Assembly: GCA_002323535.1 (NCBI GenBank)
Contig: DCQT01000119.1
Location: 1-15,818 of the forward strand
DNA length: 15,818 nt
Direction of reading: 5' to 3'
Source: Bacteriovoracaceae bacterium UBA1511
GTDB lineage: Bacteria; Bdellovibrionota; Bacteriovoracia; Bacteriovoracales; Bacteriovoracaceae
Shown here: positions 1-6,183 of the stretch, in pieces
How the letters are laid out: each line of letters begins with the position of its first letter
Position numbering within the stretch: the stretch's first letter is position 1
Made by a program: the position numbers and the translations under genes
Notes under the pieces: model-generated
Told to the model about the DNA's origin: nothing
The model's database searches: none
The model's input: only the letters and a program-made list of their open reading frames with translations

Positions 1-1
1 G

Positions 2-304
2 TTTGAGGCCAAGACAGCGGGATCCCATGCAAGTAAATTAATGAGAAAGCACCAAGTAGATTGGGTAAGTTATCAGGGCAAAAAAATGATTTATAGAGAC
101 CCGGTAAAAGGTCAGCATTATAAATTGATTGTGAGAGCGATGATTAGAAAACTTCAAGAAAACAAAGAAGTGGAAAATATCTTAAAGCAGACCAATAAAC
201 TAAAATTATTACCTGATCACAAAACCTCTCCATCGGATCCTCCTGCATGGAAGTACTATAAAATATGGACAGAGCAAAGAGATCGAATGTTAAATAAAAT
301 CTAG
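2..304 (+). CDS. Partial NADAR-like (YbiA/DUF1768-type) protein, C-terminal part
   Basis: The reading frame is open from base 2 to the TAG at 302-304, so this is the last 100 residues of a gene that starts before the window; the ATG at 41 is probably internal. The visible part resembles the C-terminal half of NADAR proteins. It has an F-E-A-K stretch, a basic helix (SKLMRKHQVDW), a helix with RAMIRKLQEN, then LKLLPDH, an aromatic segment (PAWKYYKIW) and a final R-D-x-M. NADAR enzymes act on ADP-ribosylated or NAD-derived substrates. In E. coli YbiA I recall the matching order of NWxxxKxxVMxxALRAKF, LVEHT, YW and LxxLR. The N-terminal catalytic residues lie outside the window, so the family call rests on pattern memory and is moderate at best. 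A putative terminator overlaps its stop codon. Confidence 0.5.
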   Translation, partial: FEAKTAGSHASKLMRKHQVDWVSYQGKKMIYRDPVKGQHYKLIVRAMIRKLQENKEVENILKQTNKLKLLPDHKTSPSDPPAWKYYKIWTEQRDRMLNKI

Positions 305-335
305 TTAAGTTTAGTATTTGTTATTTAACTTTTTT
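303..335 (+). terminator. Weak candidate intrinsic terminator after the partial NADAR-like gene
   Basis: AGTTAAGT (303-310) can pair with ATTTAACT (323-330) with one G-U pair and a 12-base loop. A run of T follows at 331-335. The stem is AT-rich and starts inside the stop codon, so strength is doubtful. It is the only hairpin plus T-run in the 74-base gap before the CBS gene. Confidence 0.35.
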
Positions 336-342
336 CTGAATT

Positions 343-374
343 CTTCCGAAATTATCTAGTTACAATTTCGGAGG
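343..374 (+). promoter_or_regulatory. Hairpin / inverted repeat covering the ribosome binding site of the CBS gene
   Basis: CTTCCGAAATT (343-353) is complementary to AATTTCGGAGG (364-374): nine perfect pairs, one G-U and a closing C-G, with a 10-base loop. The 3' arm contains the whole Shine-Dalgarno GGAGG (370-374), four bases before the ATG at 379. In RNA it would hide the ribosome binding site; in DNA it could be an operator with a 9-base half-site. No T-run follows, so it is not a terminator. Function is inferred from position only. Confidence 0.5.
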
Positions 375-378
375 AAAC

Positions 379-912
379 ATGACTGACGATATTATAGATG
401 AAGAACTGCAAATAGCGATGGAACAGGATCAAAAAGAAAAGAAGATCCTTAGTGGAGATATATTTGAGCTGCCAATATCCGAGCTTGATTTGCCAGAGGC
501 AATTTGTCTTGAGGAAAATTCAAGTATTTCAGAAGCCTTGAACCTAATGCAATCCAAAAGAATTGGATCAATTATTATTGTAAGTAATAGGAAGTTAAGT
601 GGGATTGTGACTGAGAGAGATATTCTTCTGAAAGTTGCAGGTTTACCTATAGATCTACAAAGCGAACCAGTAAAGTCTATAATGACTCCAAATCCTACGA
701 GTCTTTTGTCAACTGATATGATCGCATATGTAATGAATAACATGCATGTGGGAGGTTATCGACACGTGCCAATAGTTGATGAACATAATATTCCACTCGC
801 GATGATATCCATCAAAGATGTGATGAGCTTTATTTTAGAATACTTTCCCGAGGAAATTCAAAATATAACTGGAGAGCCATTTCGTGGAGAGCATCTAAGA
901 GAGAGTGCTTGA
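379..912 (+). CDS. Two-CBS-domain protein
   Basis: This 177-residue soluble protein is essentially a tandem CBS pair. CBS1 is about residues 41-90 (SISEALNLMQ..., ending GIVTERDILLKV) and CBS2 about 97-153 (VKSIMTPNPTSL..., GYRHVPIVD, SIKDVMSFI). The helix and strand signatures TERDIL and RHVPIVD are typical. CBS pairs bind adenosine ligands (AMP, ATP, SAM) and usually regulate a partner; here no catalytic domain is attached. A charged 35-residue N-terminal tail and the C-terminal FPEEIQN stretch flank the pair. The ATG has a strong GGAGG four bases upstream, which lies inside a hairpin (343-374). The Nudix gene follows six bases after the stop and in the same frame, so the two are probably co-transcribed. 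Confidence 0.9.
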   Translation: MTDDIIDEELQIAMEQDQKEKKILSGDIFELPISELDLPEAICLEENSSISEALNLMQSKRIGSIIIVSNRKLSGIVTERDILLKVAGLPIDLQSEPVKSIMTPNPTSLLSTDMIAYVMNNMHVGGYRHVPIVDEHNIPLAMISIKDVMSFILEYFPEEIQNITGEPFRGEHLRESA

Positions 913-918
913 TTAGGA

Positions 919-1533
919 GTGAGTAAAATATTTCATGCAAGCGTGGCACTTATTCGAATAGGTGATTGCGGTGAATTATCGAAACATAAGTTAATCTTTA
1001 TTAAGCGTTCCATATGCGAGGGTGATCCCTGGAGCGGACATTGTGCTTTGCCAGGAGGTGGGTTTGAAGAATTTGATAAAGATTTTAGCAAGACTGCGAT
1101 CCGGGAAACCTATGAGGAAATTGGAATTAAATTAAGACCCTCAGATTTTAAAAATTATATATGTTCTTTAAACCCTAAAAAAGAATTTAATAAAAAAAGG
1201 CTTAACCTTCATTGTTTTGAGTTTGAAACCTCAAATGCACCCCGATTTTTTGACGTATCTGAGGTTTCAGATATTTTTAGTGTCAGGCTAGGTGACTTTT
1301 ATGACATTAAAAATTATAAATTTTTAGATATCCTTAGTAATGGTAAAGAAAATATATGCTTTGTTTTTAAAGATAGTTATATAATTTGGGGATTAACTCT
1401 ATCTTTGGTTTTGGAGTATATTTACAAAATAAATCCCTCTGAAGCGATGAACCTTAGCTTTTTCAAGCAATATCAAGAAACTAAAAACAGTTACTTAGAG
1501 GTAAGTATTTCTGAAAATATTTCAATAAAATAA
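919..1533 (+). CDS. Nudix hydrolase, CoA-pyrophosphatase (NudL)-like
   Basis: This 204-residue protein carries a complete Nudix box at about residues 45-70: LPGGGFEEFD, then TAIRETYEEIGI, with R62, E63, E66 and E67 in place. The spacing (GGxxExxD, later TAxREtxEE) and the preceding IKRS...WSGHCALPGG match the CoA diphosphatase (NudL/YcdB-type, UPF0035) subfamily. These enzymes split CoA or CoA derivatives to phosphopantetheine and 3',5'-ADP. Substrate choice is inferred from the box style. The C-terminal half is poorly conserved and ends in a lysine/isoleucine-rich tail. The GTG at 919 follows the CBS stop by six bases, but its AGGAG (915-919) overlaps the start codon, an awkward spacing. The next in-frame GTG is at 943, so the true start is uncertain by a few codons. 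Confidence 0.82.
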   Translation: MSKIFHASVALIRIGDCGELSKHKLIFIKRSICEGDPWSGHCALPGGGFEEFDKDFSKTAIRETYEEIGIKLRPSDFKNYICSLNPKKEFNKKRLNLHCFEFETSNAPRFFDVSEVSDIFSVRLGDFYDIKNYKFLDILSNGKENICFVFKDSYIIWGLTLSLVLEYIYKINPSEAMNLSFFKQYQETKNSYLEVSISENISIK

Positions 1534-1547
1534 TATAAAATCTCCAT

Positions 1548-1553
1548 TATGCT
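1548..1553 (+). promoter_or_regulatory. Possible -10 element for the phospholipase D gene
   Basis: TATGCT lies 11 bases before the ATG at 1565. That ATG has no recognisable Shine-Dalgarno sequence. Transcription starting 6-8 bases after this box would give a leader of only a few bases. No good -35 box is visible, so this is weak. Confidence 0.22.
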
Positions 1554-1564
1554 AAGCTTCCGCA

Positions 1565-3040
1565 ATGTTGAGCCGATTTTTATTTTTTTTATTGCTATTA
1601 AGTACTTTCTCTTCGTTTGCAAATTCAAGCGGGCTTATTCTCAACTTTCCCAATAAATTGTCAGTTTTACCGCTTCATGATGGGCCTTATGCACTCATCA
1701 AAAGAATCGACCTGATAAGAAATGCAAAGCAATCAATTGAATTAGAGTATTTTATTTTTAATGACGATCTGTCGGGAAAAATTATTATTGAGGAACTAAT
1801 CAAAGCGGCTAAAAGAGGTGTAAGAGTGCGACTACTTCTTGATGCACTTATGGTTAAAGGTAAACTTACTCCATTTCATATTCACCAAATTAAAAAACAT
1901 AAAATCCAAATACGCTACTATAACGATGGTGCACTAATTCGTGCGATAAATGCTCAATACAGGGATCATAGAAAATTATTTATTGTAGATAATGAGCATT
2001 TAATTATTGGTGGAAGAAACATTGCTAATGAGTACTTTGATCTCGATGAGAGATATAATTTTCTTGATAGAGACATTTATGTAAAGGGAGACATTGCTCA
2101 GAAATCAAGAGAGCTTTTTAACCTTTTTTGGGAAGCAGCGCCATCTCAAAACGTTCTTCGTCCATCAAAGCCAACTCTCGAAATGCTTCACCTAATGTCA
2201 TCATCTGGTTCAGCTAGATCTCGGTTGTTAAAAAAGTATCGTAGCGAGCTGCACACTTGGAAGATGAAAGTAAAAAAAGCGAAAAAGTTTTTAAAACCTC
2301 ATTCTCTAGTAAGGAAAACCTTGAAAGGACTACGAAATAAAATTCAGCCTAAATATGAACAGTTTTTAGAGAAAAATAAGCTATTTTGTAATAAACCAAT
2401 GATCGTTAGTGATCCTCCTCTAATAGGCCCATCAAATGATAATAAAAGAAAGTTGCGTGGTGCCGTTTATGAAAGATTGAAATCGGCAAAAGAGAATATA
2501 TTGATTGATTCTCCCTATTTCATATTAACTCATGGTTCGGATGATATGATGAAGGACATATTAAAGCGTGGCGTGAATGTTGAACTTTTAACAAATGGAA
2601 TTTATTCAACTGACGCACTTCCTGTTGCCTCCGTTTTTAATTTTTACCTTGATGAGTGGATTGATGCAGGTCTTAAACCAACAGTTTTCGGGGGGAAAAG
2701 AGAGGAGGACGTATCCTATATCTTGGATAGAGTGAAGCCAACACGATGGGGCACTCATTCAAAGTCCATCGTTTTTGACGAAGACTCTGTAATGATTGGT
2801 ACCTTTAATTTTGATCCCAGGTCAGCTTTTTATTCCGCAGAAATAAGTTTGTTTTGTGATAATTCAAAAGAGCTTGCGGACGATACAAGAAAAAACATTA
2901 TTAAAAGAATGTCCAACGGCAAAAAAATTGAGACGAAAGAGGATGCTGAAAAATATAGGTTTGAAAACGTTAGCACGATGAAGAAGATGGGGTACTATTT
3001 AATTTCTCCATTGTCGTTACTATTTCAGCGACTACTTTAA
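1565..3040 (+). CDS. Exported phospholipase D / cardiolipin synthase-like protein (two HKD motifs)
   Basis: This 491-residue protein has the two HxKxxxxD motifs of the phospholipase D superfamily: H135/K137/D142 (followed by GG at 149-150) and H398/K400/D405 (followed by IGTFNFDPRS). The two half-domains form one active site that transfers phosphatidyl groups. Length and layout resemble ClsC-type cardiolipin synthases, which condense phosphatidylglycerol with another phospholipid at the membrane. A secreted phospholipase cannot be excluded. The N-terminus (residues 1-19, hydrophobic, ending SSFA) looks like a Sec signal peptide without a lipobox cysteine. A lysine-rich linker at about 217-270 separates the halves. 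The start lacks a Shine-Dalgarno. The last nine bases overlap the convergent phosphatase gene. Confidence 0.88.
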   Translation: MLSRFLFFLLLLSTFSSFANSSGLILNFPNKLSVLPLHDGPYALIKRIDLIRNAKQSIELEYFIFNDDLSGKIIIEELIKAAKRGVRVRLLLDALMVKGKLTPFHIHQIKKHKIQIRYYNDGALIRAINAQYRDHRKLFIVDNEHLIIGGRNIANEYFDLDERYNFLDRDIYVKGDIAQKSRELFNLFWEAAPSQNVLRPSKPTLEMLHLMSSSGSARSRLLKKYRSELHTWKMKVKKAKKFLKPHSLVRKTLKGLRNKIQPKYEQFLEKNKLFCNKPMIVSDPPLIGPSNDNKRKLRGAVYERLKSAKENILIDSPYFILTHGSDDMMKDILKRGVNVELLTNGIYSTDALPVASVFNFYLDEWIDAGLKPTVFGGKREEDVSYILDRVKPTRWGTHSKSIVFDEDSVMIGTFNFDPRSAFYSAEISLFCDNSKELADDTRKNIIKRMSNGKKIETKEDAEKYRFENVSTMKKMGYYLISPLSLLFQRLL

Positions 3041-3835
3041 TTCAAGTTTTGAAAAATCTAGAAGAAGTAGTGAGTGATCATCTGGGCTTCCTTGATCAGT
3101 ACGCATATATTTCTTGGCTTCTTCGATAATCTTTTTTCCTTTTGCCTCAATTTCATTTTCAGAAATGGTCTTTGATAAAAAATTGTGGGATATGTTTTCA
3201 CTTATGCCATCACTACAAAGTAGAAATATATCTCTTGGGTTTATATCAAAAGGACCTTGGATAAAAAATGATGGAACCTCAGCGCCCAGATAAGTTATAA
3301 GGTGATTACTTTCCTCAATTAGTCTTTTTGGGGAGTCGGTGGGTCGAAGCTGTATTTTCTCCATAAAGCCACCCACACTAAAGTTGATGCTCTGATTTTT
3401 TAATTGCCCGGTTGCAGAAAAGTGAAAGATTGGAGAGTCTCCCACATTTAACATGAGCCCTCTTGAGTCATTGAGAAAAACCGCTGACAAGGTGGATCCT
3501 GCTCCAAGATTTAATGCTTTAATTCTTTTGTTCGCTTCCAGGCAAATATAGTGAGCAGATTCTAGTAAATCTAATTTTGAATGTTTTTTTAACAAATCTT
3601 CAAATGTTTCTAAAATCGTTTTTGAGGCTTGATCTCCCCCTCTAGTCCCTCCGATTCCATCAGCGAGGACTAATACGCCCGATTTTTCCGTTAATTCAAA
3701 GTAGCCTATCGAATCTTGGTTTTTTTTTCCAAATTCTTCATAGTCAGAGCTAAAGCAAAGAAGAGTTCCCCCTAAAAAAGAGAAAGGTTGAGCTTCTTTC
3801 ATTGATTCGTTGCAGAAAAGTTTATAGTTTTTCAA
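3032..3835 (-). CDS. PP2C-family serine/threonine protein phosphatase
   Basis: The 267-residue protein shows the PP2C metal-binding motifs in order: KKNQD (D41), LADGIGGTRGGDQAS (D59, G60), AGSTLSAVF (113-120), NVGDS (D133), LLCSDGISE (D209) and PDDHS (D252/D253). These hold the metal centre that removes phosphate from Ser/Thr. No membrane segment or signal peptide is present, so it is cytoplasmic. The start is probably TTG (3833-3835). A GGGAG in the last codons of the upstream kinase gene lies ten bases before it, while the first in-frame ATG (codon 12) has no ribosome binding site. The kinase gene ends only seven bases upstream, so the two form one operon and likely antagonise each other, as in PknB/PrpC-type pairs. 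The 3' end overlaps the convergent phospholipase D gene by nine bases. Confidence 0.9.
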   Translation of the reverse strand: MKNYKLFCNESMKEAQPFSFLGGTLLCFSSDYEEFGKKNQDSIGYFELTEKSGVLVLADGIGGTRGGDQASKTILETFEDLLKKHSKLDLLESAHYICLEANKRIKALNLGAGSTLSAVFLNDSRGLMLNVGDSPIFHFSATGQLKNQSINFSVGGFMEKIQLRPTDSPKRLIEESNHLITYLGAEVPSFFIQGPFDINPRDIFLLCSDGISENISHNFLSKTISENEIEAKGKKIIEEAKKYMRTDQGSPDDHSLLLLDFSKLELK

Positions 3836-3842
3836 TGGAAGT

Positions 3843-4571
3843 TTACTCCCAACTCATATTTTCCAAATGAGACTTTAATCTTAACACGTTTTTAAATTTT
3901 TTGATGATTAGGCTCGTTTTGAGCCCACAGACTATCTCTTTTATCGCAGGAGGCATTTTATGATAATTTTTTTGGCCACCAATGGCGTCATATAGAATAT
4001 GAATCATGCTAACGAGATCATGTTGGTAATTTTCTTTACTGGCCGTTCCCCAGTGGTACATGTCCATGATTTTGATATCAAAGTTTAAGCCGTGTCGTTG
4101 AACGATTATGTTACCTGTGTGAAGGTCTCCGTGGTAATCCTTATTTCGGTGAATGTCCTCAACACCTTTTACAATAGCATATAATAGGTGAAGCGCTTGA
4201 AAAGGAGAAAGTCTTTTCCCTGGGTGGTGGTTAATGAAATCCTCTAGAACCTCTCCTTCAACGTATTCTGAAACCAGGTAAGTAATCTCTCGTCCCTCAT
4301 ACTCCATCGTTTCGGCAGTGAGGTATTTAATTAAGACAGGGCAGCTTTTAAGTTTGTGTAGCTTTTTTGCATGAAATTTAATCGCCTTATTGGCAATATT
4401 TCTGTGGGGAAAAAAGAACTTTGCCGCGTGATTTACACCGGTGAGTAGCTCTTTGACTTGGTAAACCTCAGATTCATATCCCCCTCCAAGCTTTTTTGTA
4501 ATCTTAAATTTTTTCTCAATGATATGACCGGGCTTAAAACTGAAAGATTCGATGCGCTTTGTTTTGACCAT
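3843..4571 (-). CDS. Small atypical protein kinase-like protein
   Basis: This 242-residue protein has a kinase fold in minimal form. There is a glycine-rich loop (LGGGYES, about 28-34), the VAIK-type lysine in AAKFF (K51), a hinge with SEYVEGEVLEDF (101-112), a catalytic loop HGDLHTGN (147-154; D149, N154), and DMY (170-172) in place of DFG. The activation segment is very short, with no APE motif; the next recognisable element is HDLVSMIHILYDAIGG (184-199), matching subdomain IX. HGDLHxGN is also typical of small-molecule and lipopolysaccharide kinases, so a non-protein substrate is possible. The adjoining PP2C phosphatase favours protein phosphorylation. No transmembrane or sensor domain is present. 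The start ATG is preceded by AGGCGGA. It is divergent from coaD, with 59 bases between the two start codons. Confidence 0.78.
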   Translation of the reverse strand: MVKTKRIESFSFKPGHIIEKKFKITKKLGGGYESEVYQVKELLTGVNHAAKFFFPHRNIANKAIKFHAKKLHKLKSCPVLIKYLTAETMEYEGREITYLVSEYVEGEVLEDFINHHPGKRLSPFQALHLLYAIVKGVEDIHRNKDYHGDLHTGNIIVQRHGLNFDIKIMDMYHWGTASKENYQHDLVSMIHILYDAIGGQKNYHKMPPAIKEIVCGLKTSLIIKKFKNVLRLKSHLENMSWE

Positions 4572-4581
4572 AATCCGCCTG

Positions 4582-4609
4582 TTGGAGTAGAATAGAGGAG
4601 TTATACCAT
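4582..4609 (+). promoter_or_regulatory. Possible coaD promoter in the kinase-coaD divergent gap
   Basis: TTGGAG (4582-4587) and TACCAT (4604-4609) are separated by 16 bases and could serve as -35 and -10. Transcription would then begin near 4616, which leaves room for the ATG at 4631 but barely for the one at 4619. The match to consensus is modest. Confidence 0.25.
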
Positions 4610-4630
4610 TACCTTTTTATGGGAACAACT

Positions 4631-5122
4631 ATGTCTAAAAGTATTATCGTCTACCCAATAAGCGGAAACCCCCCAACCTGGGGCCATGCTGATCTAATGC
4701 AAAGAGCCTCCTCGAAGTTTGACCAAGTTCATTGGGTTGCGGCCATAAACCCTGAAAAAAAGCAAATCTTTTCAGTTGATGAGCGCGTGGAGATGATGAA
4801 AACTTATGTGGATTATTACAAGTTAAAAAATGTATCAGTGGGCGGACATTCAGGCGCGATTGTTCGTTATGCGCTCGACCTTAAAGCAGGTTTTCTATTA
4901 AGAGGACTCCGAAACACCACTGACTTTCAAATGGAACTGGAGTTAGCCGCAGGTAATAGAGGAATTGATAAATCTGTTGAGACTGTATGTATGTTTACGA
5001 AACCCCACTTTGCTACAATCAGTTCGTCGTTAGTAAGGGAGTTGGCGATTCTAGGGGAGAGTATCGAACAATATGTACACCCCAAAATTATTCCTCTAAT
5101 ACAAAAAAGATTAAAAAAATGA
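4631..5122 (+). CDS. coaD: Phosphopantetheine adenylyltransferase (PPAT)
   Basis: CoaD transfers AMP from ATP to 4'-phosphopantetheine, the penultimate step of coenzyme A synthesis. With this start the protein is 163 residues, normal for the family. Signatures are TWGH (16-19, the T/HxGH nucleotidyltransferase motif), NPEKKQIFSVDERVEMM (40-56), LLRGLRNTTDFQMELELA (89-106) and ISSSLVRE (130-137). The usual PGSFDPxTxGH start of the motif reads PISGNPPTWGH here, an unusual nucleotide-loop variant. An in-frame ATG at 4619 has only pyrimidine-rich sequence before it, whereas ATG 4631 has GGGA six bases upstream, so 4631 is preferred. The TGA overlaps the ATG of the next gene in an ATGA arrangement, implying translational coupling. 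Confidence 0.9.
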   Translation: MSKSIIVYPISGNPPTWGHADLMQRASSKFDQVHWVAAINPEKKQIFSVDERVEMMKTYVDYYKLKNVSVGGHSGAIVRYALDLKAGFLLRGLRNTTDFQMELELAAGNRGIDKSVETVCMFTKPHFATISSSLVRELAILGESIEQYVHPKIIPLIQKRLKK

Positions 5123-6183
5123 GTCAAGAAGACTTTGAAAATTTGCCAACATCACATGTTCGCTTTGTCGTGTTTTTTATATCGAAAGAGGGGGTTCGGT
5201 TATTGTTAATTCGCCGAAAGTTTCCTCCTTACAACTCGAAATTGGCTTTTCCCGGCGGATTTGTAAAAACGGGTCAGGATCCAAAAAAAAGGGCTTTGGA
5301 CAAAGTCCAAAAGGAAACAGGGATAGATCTTAGTGATAGTTTAGTTACTCCTCTTTCGAGGCGGCATAAATTTTCAAGAGACCCACGGGAAGAGGTCGTT
5401 AGTGAAAACTTTGTTAGTTTCATTGTAGGTGATGATCCGGAGGATTATCACTCTAGTGAAGGTAATGAGAATTATGAATGGTATTATTTAGATGAAATTG
5501 AAGAACTAGCTTTTGATCATGGTGCCGTTTTGTGTGAAGCATTGTCATATTTTTATCCATGGATGCCAGTGCCCTTTAGTAGAGAACAAAAAACCCTAGA
5601 TGAAGTTGATCGACTAATGACAATTCAAGGATCTTCACTGGAGTCGTTTGGAATTAAACAGCTTGATTTAAATAAACCAGTTGTTTTTTTTGGAGGCAGT
5701 TTCAACCCATGGCACAAAGGCCACGGTGCTTGTCTCGATCTTTGTCCTAATAAAAACATTTTAGTTATTGCAGATTCAAACCCATGGAAAAGCGATCAAC
5801 TTCATGGTTGCTATTGGCGCGAGTTTAGAGAGATTGTTTTAAGGTACTCGAAAGCTCCTTATGTCTTTTTTTCGGGATTTTATGGAATGATTGAAGGAAA
5901 CCCAACAGTTAGTTGGCTACCAAGAGTGAAGTGTATGGAAAAAGAGCTACTTGTGGGAGAGGACACATTTTTAAACCTTGTTCGTTGGAAAGACGTTAAA
6001 ATTTTAACTCAAAAAATTAAAACCATTTATATTACTCCGCGAACACTTAGTGGGCATCAAGAAAAATCTATTGAGAAAACATCGAATGAACTACTGAAGT
6101 ATAACCCTGAACTGATTATTAAAGTGTTATCAGATCATGAGTATAAACATTTATCATCCTCTCAAATCAGGGGAGATAATTAG
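5119..6183 (+). CDS. Nudix (degenerate, NrtR/NadM-type)–NadD-like adenylyltransferase fusion
   Basis: This 354-residue protein fuses two domains. Residues 13-145 are a Nudix domain with LLLIRRKFPP, AFPGGFV, RDPREEVVS (88-95) and LAFDH (130-134), features of the NrtR and NadM-associated ADP-ribose pyrophosphatase group. Its Nudix box is broken: REUxEE reads DKVQKE (61-66) and the upstream glutamate is Q53, so hydrolysis is doubtful. Residues about 187-354 are a nucleotidyltransferase of NadD type: FFGGSFNPWHKGH (190-202, HxGH at 199-202), SWLPRV, LLVGEDTFLNLVRWKD (277-292) and HLSSSQIR (344-351). It should adenylylate nicotinate or nicotinamide mononucleotide to make an NAD dinucleotide. The start ATG (5119) overlaps the coaD stop; the frame stays open upstream inside coaD, but that extension is rejected. 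The next gene overlaps its stop by one base. Confidence 0.88.
   Translation: MSQEDFENLPTSHVRFVVFFISKEGVRLLLIRRKFPPYNSKLAFPGGFVKTGQDPKKRALDKVQKETGIDLSDSLVTPLSRRHKFSRDPREEVVSENFVSFIVGDDPEDYHSSEGNENYEWYYLDEIEELAFDHGAVLCEALSYFYPWMPVPFSREQKTLDEVDRLMTIQGSSLESFGIKQLDLNKPVVFFGGSFNPWHKGHGACLDLCPNKNILVIADSNPWKSDQLHGCYWREFREIVLRYSKAPYVFFSGFYGMIEGNPTVSWLPRVKCMEKELLVGEDTFLNLVRWKDVKILTQKIKTIYITPRTLSGHQEKSIEKTSNELLKYNPELIIKVLSDHEYKHLSSSQIRGDN

Noticed and set aside
429..743. Antisense open frame within the CBS gene
   Set aside because: It has no recognisable domain and lies wholly opposite a clear CBS pair.
4987..5118. In-frame open extension upstream of the Nudix fusion start, inside coaD
   Set aside because: It overlaps conserved CoaD coding sequence, shows no Nudix-like residues, and the ATG at 5119 has the classic ATGA coupling.
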